IMG/VR virus record: IMGVR_UViG_3300046000_006350 | Coordinates: 1 to 29,160 of that record | Length of the DNA stretch: 29,160 nucleotides | From: a virus | Reading direction: 5' to 3' (one strand) | Shown here: positions 23,840 to 29,160 of the stretch, piece by piece | Numbering within the stretch: the stretch's first letter is position 1 | Layout: each line of letters opens with the position of its first letter | Made by a program: the position numbers and the translations under genes | Notes under the pieces: generated by a model | Told to the model about the DNA's origin: nothing | Seen by the model: the letters and a program-made list of their open reading frames with translations, nothing else | The model's database searches: none

Positions 23840-23847
23840 TATTTATA
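23840..23847 (-). promoter_or_regulatory. Late promoter TATAAATA directly before gp25
   Basis: An exact TATAAATA, with only TAAAC between it and the gp25 ATG. With T4 spacing, transcription would start at or within two bases of the ATG. It may instead serve mainly gp6 and the genes after it. Confidence 0.55.
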
Positions 23848-24093
23848 TTAGCCAGCGAACACGTCTGAGCTTCCTTCTCTAATACTATCGTTTCTTGTGT
23901 CTCTATCGCCTATTCTACAAACCCCTCTACCATTAGCAAAGACCTTGGAGCTCCCACCTACCATTGTATCTAGACGTGTGTCCCTATCTCCAATTCGAAC
24001 AACACCAAGCCCGTTTGCAAAAACGGTAGAACTACCATTATTCTTAGTGTCATTTCTGGTGTCTTTATCACCAATTCTTGCAACTCCGGCCAT
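23848..24093 (-). CDS. PAAR-repeat spike tip protein (gp5.4-like)
   Basis: An 81-residue protein made of three near-repeats of about 28 residues: G-V-x-R-IGD-x-DTR-x-D, then GSSxVFANG, at 3-28, 30-55 and 57-80. GSxxVFANG and (V/A)xRIGD are typical of PAAR proteins, which cap the spike of T4 (gp5.4) and of type VI secretion systems. The gene follows the spike gene with a one-base overlap and precedes gp25, as gp5.4 lies just after the gp5 region in T4. It has no His and only one Cys (59), so the usual zinc site of PAAR tips is not evident. It probably folds as a small sharp cone on the beta-helix. Confidence 0.8.
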   Translation of the reverse strand: MAGVARIGDKDTRNDTKNNGSSTVFANGLGVVRIGDRDTRLDTMVGGSSKVFANGRGVCRIGDRDTRNDSIREGSSDVFAG

Positions 24094-26381
24094 TATGCTA
24101 ACTGTGTTAGACCCTGAGAATGAGTCTTATGATTAAAGAATGTTAATACCTGACTTCTATTCTTAACAGAATAGGATACATGGATCCAAGGATTCTTAGA
24201 ATAACTACAATATTCTAAAATCATCTGGTCGTACTTAAGTACCTTAGCTAACTTTGATGCAATATCGTAATAGTCTTTTTTAGTAATACCTTTGAACTGA
24301 ATATCAACACCTTGACCTAATGGGTGCTGAGATGTCTTGGCATTAGATGCATTTCCTGGATCCCTAAATGCAGAAGTAACAAACATATTAGGATATATCT
24401 TCTTTATCGGTTCCAGTACATTAAGAGCTACTGCTTGAAGATTAAAAACAATTTCCCCGTATGTTGCACCAGCATGGCCTCGTATTGGATCGCGTGTAAC
24501 ACCTGCTTTACTTGATAACATCTCGACAGTAAAGTTAGGCGATAGATTATAGTTACCAGGTAACTGTGTTACAGTTTTTAATTTAACATCAGGTTCAACA
24601 AAGTTCTGTTGTTCAGACTCAACCGTCTTACTATCTACAGCAGTAGGTGGTGTACTTAGCTCTGCAGCATTAGCAAAACCTTCGCTGATAATTAGATTCT
24701 TTTGTTCGTTAAAATCTTCGGTAGTTTGAGTTTCTTCTTCTAGTGCAATAGAGCGATTATCAGCTAAGGAAAGAACCAAAGGATCATTTTTATCATTATC
24801 GGTTATATCTTTGCGGCCTGCAATTACACCAATCTTTGAAGACCCAGCAATAACGCTTTCTTGAGATTCAGATGCAGCGCCGGCATTACCTGATTGTAAG
24901 TGGGTTTGACTACCATCGAGATTAACGTTATTACTAGCTAGTAAATTAATTGCTGCGCCAGAATCAATATTAGTATTATCTCCAGCTTTAATATTAATAG
25001 CTCCGGCTGCTTGTGTATAAACAGTATCCGAAACAAAGTCATAAAGATTTGTTGCTTGAACTTTAATATCAGCATTACTACGCATATGCATATTTTCTTT
25101 TGAATGCATATTAAAGGTAGTTGCTTTTTGATTCATAGTATAATAGGCTTCAATATTAACATTACCGCTTGCGATATTAAACTCTTCTACAGCTGAAAGA
25201 TTAAATGTTCCCCCAGCCTGTGCAGTAATATCATTGTGACAGGTAATATTAGTATCACCTTCTACTTCGATGTTCGCGTCATTGCCAACAAAGATATTAC
25301 AAGCACCGTTAACAGAAATGTCTGCGCGACCTGCGATAGATATTTTTCCGTTACGATCAATAATTTCATATGAAGAGCCTTTTGTTCTTTTAACCATTGA
25401 GCCATTGGCATCAATTTCAATGTACGTACCTGATCTGTGATAAATGTGAAGTCGCTCTGAACCTGGGGTATCATCTACTTCTATAATATGACCAGATTCA
25501 GTTTGTGTTACTTTATTGTAAGGGTAAGCGCCACGAAAAGCTGATTCGGGTTCATCCCAAGCCTCCCCACCAGGTAACTTAGCACCCCTCATTCTATTAC
25601 TATTTTTTTCTTGAACTATGGTACCTCTACTGTCACCCTGTGCAAGTTTATTTGTTTCAGAAATGCCTGCATACTCTTTTGTAGGGTAGTTAGCATTAGG
25701 GTCTGTAAACCCTTTATCTAATACTTCTAACTTTTCTTTATTTTCAGTTGAATTAATATCGAATCGTTTGGCTTCTTCTAAGGCCGATGTGGCTGCACTA
25801 GAAACAAAAAGCTCATCTGTCTTTAATAAAGCTTCTTCTGGGGGTAAAGTACTGTAGAGTGTCTCAATATTATTAGTAGTTGTTTTAGGCTTTTGACCTC
25901 TACCAAATATAGAATCTGCAAACCCGCTGACTGCAGTAGTAATGGTCTTACCGACTGCAGGCGTTATTCCCTGTACAAGACTAGCTGCTAAAGCATCAAA
26001 ATTAATAATACCTAACTTGTCAGTTGGTAATGACAGTCTTAACTGGGACTGTAATTTAGTTACAATTTTGTCTGTAGTTTGTGCAAGCAATTGCTGTTGA
26101 ATAATACCATCTATATTATTACTGATAGTGATAGGGCTGTTATTACTATTAGTAATGTCAACAGGATTAATAGGCCCAATAATATTCTTAGGTATATCAG
26201 TTAACTGTTTATTAGATGCCTGTGTGACTTGCTTAACAATATCGACAGCCCCAACTTCTGCAACCCTTGAGATTACCGCTCTCAAAATTGGATTAGGAAT
26301 ATTAAGGTTGAGTGCAATTATCTTATTAAAGATATTGTTCTCAAGTACCCCTTGAATTTGTTTTGTAATTAACGGATCCAT
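24093..26381 (-). CDS. Central spike protein: beta-helix plus C-terminal M15-type peptidase
   Basis: A 762-residue protein. Residues 1-200 are a helical region of unknown type. Residues 290-500 are a gp5C-like triple beta-helix spike: VTQTESGHIIEVDDTPGSERLHIYHRSGTYIEID, then short repeating strands (GRADISVNGACNIFVGNDANIEVEGDTNI). Residues 605-745 fit the peptidase M15 type: LSPNFTVEML, GEIVFNLQALxLNVLEPI, VTSAFRDPG, SQHPLGQGVDI (H686 and D693 as zinc ligands) and NPWIHVSY (H734). M15 enzymes cut the peptide part of peptidoglycan. T4 gp5 has a lysozyme instead, in the part N-terminal to the helix. Start and stop overlap the neighbours by one base each, so it is coupled to the OB/lysozyme-like gene and to the PAAR gene. 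Confidence 0.8.
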   Translation of the reverse strand: MDPLITKQIQGVLENNIFNKIIALNLNIPNPILRAVISRVAEVGAVDIVKQVTQASNKQLTDIPKNIIGPINPVDITNSNNSPITISNNIDGIIQQQLLAQTTDKIVTKLQSQLRLSLPTDKLGIINFDALAASLVQGITPAVGKTITTAVSGFADSIFGRGQKPKTTTNNIETLYSTLPPEEALLKTDELFVSSAATSALEEAKRFDINSTENKEKLEVLDKGFTDPNANYPTKEYAGISETNKLAQGDSRGTIVQEKNSNRMRGAKLPGGEAWDEPESAFRGAYPYNKVTQTESGHIIEVDDTPGSERLHIYHRSGTYIEIDANGSMVKRTKGSSYEIIDRNGKISIAGRADISVNGACNIFVGNDANIEVEGDTNITCHNDITAQAGGTFNLSAVEEFNIASGNVNIEAYYTMNQKATTFNMHSKENMHMRSNADIKVQATNLYDFVSDTVYTQAAGAINIKAGDNTNIDSGAAINLLASNNVNLDGSQTHLQSGNAGAASESQESVIAGSSKIGVIAGRKDITDNDKNDPLVLSLADNRSIALEEETQTTEDFNEQKNLIISEGFANAAELSTPPTAVDSKTVESEQQNFVEPDVKLKTVTQLPGNYNLSPNFTVEMLSSKAGVTRDPIRGHAGATYGEIVFNLQAVALNVLEPIKKIYPNMFVTSAFRDPGNASNAKTSQHPLGQGVDIQFKGITKKDYYDIASKLAKVLKYDQMILEYCSYSKNPWIHVSYSVKNRSQVLTFFNHKTHSQGLTQLA

Positions 26382-27466
26382 TATTTAATTAAATTTAGTA
26401 ATGCTTGTTTTTCGGATTGATAACGAGATTTAACACCGGCTTGAATGGACGCTGAACTTGACTTAAACAAGATAGCAACATTATTAATTTTCCATTCACT
26501 CACTAAGGTTACAATATCTTTATCTGTTAATGTACTCTTATCTCTTAACGCTTCTGTAAATGCTCTTGTATTTGCAGGACCAAATTGTACTGCTCCAGAC
26601 CAAATTAGATCTTGTACAGCTGGTCCGTACTTGGTCATATCTAGACCTTGACGCTGTAAGTTAGCCAATGCAACATCGTAGTATTTTTTCTGAATATAAT
26701 CGTGTTGTTCTTTTTTAAAGTCTGCAGCATTTGTAGTTGCAATCTCTTTCCATTTAGCATCAAAGGCAGCTGTGGCAGGTTCTAACCCTGCGAATTTATC
26801 TTTAAACTTAGAGTTGTTTAAAAACTGAATAACAGGTGAGTTTTTAGCTGATGGTCTTGCTTTACCTGTCGACATAACTGCTGGTAAGAAAGATGCAAGT
26901 TGATAGGTACCGTAAGATGCACCACCTAGATCGCCACCTGCGCCTCCATTGTACGCATTAATCGTACCTGGACCCTTGCCACCGGATTCATATTTTTCAG
27001 ATGTTTGACCAAGCTCCCAACCTTCAACAGTTGGTGTACCGACCTTAACTGGCTCACCTTGACCATCAACAACTACATTACCTGAACCGTCTTTAAGTAC
27101 ACCATCACTTGGATTAGATACTTGAGGTTTTTCTTCTTGTACCTTAAATGCTTTCTTAGCTGCCTTGGTAGCAATAGTACCAAAGATGGCAGGTTGCTGC
27201 ATGTCCTCACCATCAAGAAAGAAACCAATAACCCAGGTACCTTCAACAGGACCTAGAGGCGAAGAACCAATACCTGAAATTGCTGCTGAGGTAATTGGTT
27301 GTATAGGTGTTGCCCATGGCAGATCTTTTGTAGGTAATATTTCCTTACTATCGGTATGATACCCGTAAATACGTACCCTACATCTTCCCATTTTTTCAGG
27401 GTCCATGCGATCTTCTACCACCCCAATCCACCAATTAAAACCATCTCTGTTAAAAATTTTCTGCAT
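26381..27466 (-). CDS. gp5: gp5-like hub protein: OB fold plus lysozyme-like domain
   Basis: A 361-residue protein. Residues 1-100 closely follow the gp5 OB fold: FNWWIGVVEDRMDPEKMGRCRVRIYGYH, then LPWATPIQPITSAAISGIGSSPLGPVEGTWVIGFF. A linker with GDGSGxVVVDGQGEPV type repeats (121-145) leads to a domain at 150-361 with EKYESGGKGPGTIN (157-170), GGASYGTYQLASFL (181-194) and WSGAVQFGP (289-297), an arrangement known from phage tail muramidase-like domains; E160 is the likely acid. In T4, gp5 carries OB, lysozyme and beta-helix in one chain; here the helix is the next gene. It digests peptidoglycan during tail penetration. AAGG lies 7 bases before ATG 27466. Confidence 0.8.
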   Translation of the reverse strand: MQKIFNRDGFNWWIGVVEDRMDPEKMGRCRVRIYGYHTDSKEILPTKDLPWATPIQPITSAAISGIGSSPLGPVEGTWVIGFFLDGEDMQQPAIFGTIATKAAKKAFKVQEEKPQVSNPSDGVLKDGSGNVVVDGQGEPVKVGTPTVEGWELGQTSEKYESGGKGPGTINAYNGGAGGDLGGASYGTYQLASFLPAVMSTGKARPSAKNSPVIQFLNNSKFKDKFAGLEPATAAFDAKWKEIATTNAADFKKEQHDYIQKKYYDVALANLQRQGLDMTKYGPAVQDLIWSGAVQFGPANTRAFTEALRDKSTLTDKDIVTLVSEWKINNVAILFKSSSASIQAGVKSRYQSEKQALLNLIK

Positions 27467-27468
27467 AG

Positions 27469-28845
27469 TTAAGCCTTAGTATCACTTTCTTTATCTACAT
27501 ATAAAGAATCTTTAATAACTTCCATTATCATTTCATGCTCCATCTTTGTTACTCGATGATGAATAGCTGATATGAGATAGTAACCTGAATATAGTTTATC
27601 CTGTGCTGAGGACTCATTATCAGACTCATCTTTAGCACCTAATGAAGGGTATTCAAAGTAAATAATTCTACCAACTTCAGCATCTGTTCTACCAGGCACT
27701 GTCATATTCATTTTAATATTAGTTAACTCTAACATACTTGATAAGCGGTTACCATGAATCTCACCCATTTTTTCATTAATATTATCTTGATAGTTATCAA
27801 ATAGTTTAGGATTCTTTGGATAAAAACTTATGTTAGTTGCAAAGTTTTTAAACGTATCTTTATTAAATACAGGCTTTGCCTCTGTACCTTTACCAGACGA
27901 ATGAAATTGTTTTTCATAATTAACAGTATGATCATAATCAATTAATTGATAATCTTTATTAAAAACATCTAGATATATTAATCTATTACCAAGATAACCG
28001 CTGGTGTAATTTTTAATATAATCAGTTGTCTCAATCATCTCTACGTCTTTAGCGAGAAACATTTCTCGATTAACATTCTGAGATTTTTTATCATCTCGAA
28101 CGTTAGATGCTGATATTAAGTATCTACCAAAATAATTTTTATTTTCATGAGCGTCTTTAAATAAATTTTCAAGTGTACCAATATAGAAGTTCTTGTTTGA
28201 TTCAAAAAATATAAAGTTCTTTGCAACTCCATCTTTAGGTATAGCTTTAGAGGCTAACCAATTAATGCATTTAAGTGGAGACCAGCCAGGTGATATAAAT
28301 TTAACTTTATTAGATGACTCATTAATAATAATTAACTCTGTCTCTTTAGGGTTTTCTTTAATAGTATTATCTGATTCTGATATATTAAAGTTACGAGATG
28401 TAGCAAGAAAATCAGTAAAGATCTTACCTGCAACATCTGTTACTGTACCTTCAAATGGCGCGAATAATGGTAGATTAACGTCATAGAAAAATTCAACCGA
28501 GATAAAATGCAAGATAAAGTTTTGTGTATTTTTATCTCTTACAATTGTTCTATCGGTTAGCTTATAAACACGAAATGTTTTTTCAATAACTTGACTATCA
28601 GGAAAGGAGGGAGTTCTAAGCTTAACGTTTAAGAACTCTTCGCCATGAATATTAAACTTATCAATAATATTTCTACTATCAGTAATTACAATATCCCCGT
28701 GTAGATAATTCTTAAATATGTCTTCATAAATGTTTAACTCAACAATAAACTCAGTTAAGTCAATAACCTTATCACTTGAGTTAATAAGCTTAAGCTGTTC
28801 AATCCGTACCTCCCCAGCACGTTGAAGACCTTGTTCACCAATCAT
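27469..28845 (-). CDS. Baseplate hub protein, gp27-like
   Basis: A 458-residue protein. The N-terminus (VRIEQLKLINSSDKVIDLTEFIVELNIYEDIFKNYLHGDIVITDSRNII) and the C-terminus (DKLYSGYYLISAIHHRVTKMEHEMIMEVIKDSL) are the pattern of tube-like hub proteins of T4-like marine phages, which fold like gp27/gpD and form the trimeric platform under the tube that holds gp5. The middle contains SPGWSPLKCINWLASKAIP and YFGRYLISASNVR. In T4, gene 27 lies in another cluster; here the hub gene is immediately upstream of gp5. Start overlaps the stop of the gp53-like gene by one base (TAATG). The assignment rests on pattern and position, not on a recognisable active site. Confidence 0.65.
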   Translation of the reverse strand: MIGEQGLQRAGEVRIEQLKLINSSDKVIDLTEFIVELNIYEDIFKNYLHGDIVITDSRNIIDKFNIHGEEFLNVKLRTPSFPDSQVIEKTFRVYKLTDRTIVRDKNTQNFILHFISVEFFYDVNLPLFAPFEGTVTDVAGKIFTDFLATSRNFNISESDNTIKENPKETELIIINESSNKVKFISPGWSPLKCINWLASKAIPKDGVAKNFIFFESNKNFYIGTLENLFKDAHENKNYFGRYLISASNVRDDKKSQNVNREMFLAKDVEMIETTDYIKNYTSGYLGNRLIYLDVFNKDYQLIDYDHTVNYEKQFHSSGKGTEAKPVFNKDTFKNFATNISFYPKNPKLFDNYQDNINEKMGEIHGNRLSSMLELTNIKMNMTVPGRTDAEVGRIIYFEYPSLGAKDESDNESSAQDKLYSGYYLISAIHHRVTKMEHEMIMEVIKDSLYVDKESDTKA

Positions 28846-29160
28846 TATTCACCTAACTTCTTTTTAAAGTCATTAACTACTGCATCTACATAAGATGCTT
28901 TTAATATCTTAATTCTACGCTTGGACTCATTTACTTCATCCTCGTATGTGTAATTTGTAACGGGGGTTCCAGATAACACAACTGTGCTTGTTATATTAGC
29001 GCTACTACTGGTATTTGATGTATTTCTTATACTATCACCTGAAATAAATCCCCCTGTGGTTACTGTTACTCTGACATTTGAACTACTATTTTTTTGAGTA
29101 ATATAACCTGTACCAGTATTGGTAATATTAGTTATAGCATCGTTTATATTAAATTCTGTC
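28845..29160 (-). CDS. gp53: gp53-like baseplate wedge protein, C-terminal part only
   Basis: The frame is open from the right edge to TAA at 28847-28845; about 104 residues are seen and the N-terminus is missing. The last 33 residues (TYEDEVNESKRRIKILKASYVDAVVNDFKKKLGE) align by eye with the end of T4 gp53 (an E..LRQIKIIAKSDINSFMNDL-type helix pair). Before that is a Ser/Thr/Asn-rich stretch with TGTGYI, similar to the GxGY repeats in gp8. gp53 helps gp6 and gp25 close the wedge ring. The gene order 53, hub, 5 supports the call. Confidence 0.6.
   Translation of the reverse strand, partial: TEFNINDAITNITNTGTGYITQKNSSSNVRVTVTTGGFISGDSIRNTSNTSSSANITSTVVLSGTPVTNYTYEDEVNESKRRIKILKASYVDAVVNDFKKKLGE

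Noticed and set aside
1-29160. tRNA genes, CRISPR arrays, insertion sequences, attachment sites, origin of replication
   Set aside because: Intergenic gaps are all under about 80 bases and hold only promoters and hairpins; no cloverleaf, spaced direct repeats, transposase or integrase was seen.

Overview
The window comes from a tailed phage with a contractile, T4-like tail. It most resembles the marine T4-like myoviruses of cyanobacteria and SAR11-type bacteria. The evidence is a string of baseplate proteins in near-T4 order (53, hub, 5, PAAR tip, 25, 6, 7-position, 8), a DUF4815 tail protein, AT-rich DNA, and several copies of the T4-type late promoter TATAAATA. All recognised genes lie on the minus strand and are packed head to tail, often with TAATG or ATGA overlaps, so transcription runs from the right end of the window to the left. 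No tRNA, CRISPR, IS element or integration gene was seen, and no gene-free stretch exceeds about 80 bases.

Right part (29160 to 17277): baseplate core. It starts with the C-terminus of a gp53-like wedge protein. Next come a gp27-like hub protein, an OB-fold plus lysozyme-like protein (front half of T4 gp5), and a beta-helix spike carrying a C-terminal M15-type peptidase (back half of gp5 with an added enzyme). After these are a small PAAR-repeat tip protein, gp25, gp6, a protein in the gp7 position, a small virion protein, and a gp8 enlarged by a block of GxGY beta repeats.

Middle (17266 to 10182): a 1658-residue DUF4815 tail protein that contains a complete mini Hint (intein/BIL-like) domain in a proline-rich linker. 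It is followed by a separate 611-residue protein that looks like the distal half of the same family, and by a small coiled-coil protein.

Left part (10144 to 1): host-recognition region. There are several tail-fibre-type proteins built from shared, reshuffled beta modules, an Ig/Fn3/polyglycine adhesin-like protein with a small neighbour, a PA14-like lectin-type protein, and a coiled-coil protein. Inside it sits a two-gene cassette (a 2OG-Fe(II) oxygenase and a 75-residue protein) closed by a terminator whose T-tract runs into the next late promoter.

Most noteworthy are: the Hint domain with HN followed by Lys, which predicts cleavage rather than splicing, at an apparent fission point of the DUF4815 protein; a late promoter placed inside an RBS-sequestering hairpin at 3503-3540; a terminator/late-promoter fusion at 5534-5564; gene-level splitting of gp5 with two different wall-degrading domains; and a late promoter that would give gp25 a leaderless mRNA. 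Family names come from recognising sequence patterns; no database search was run.
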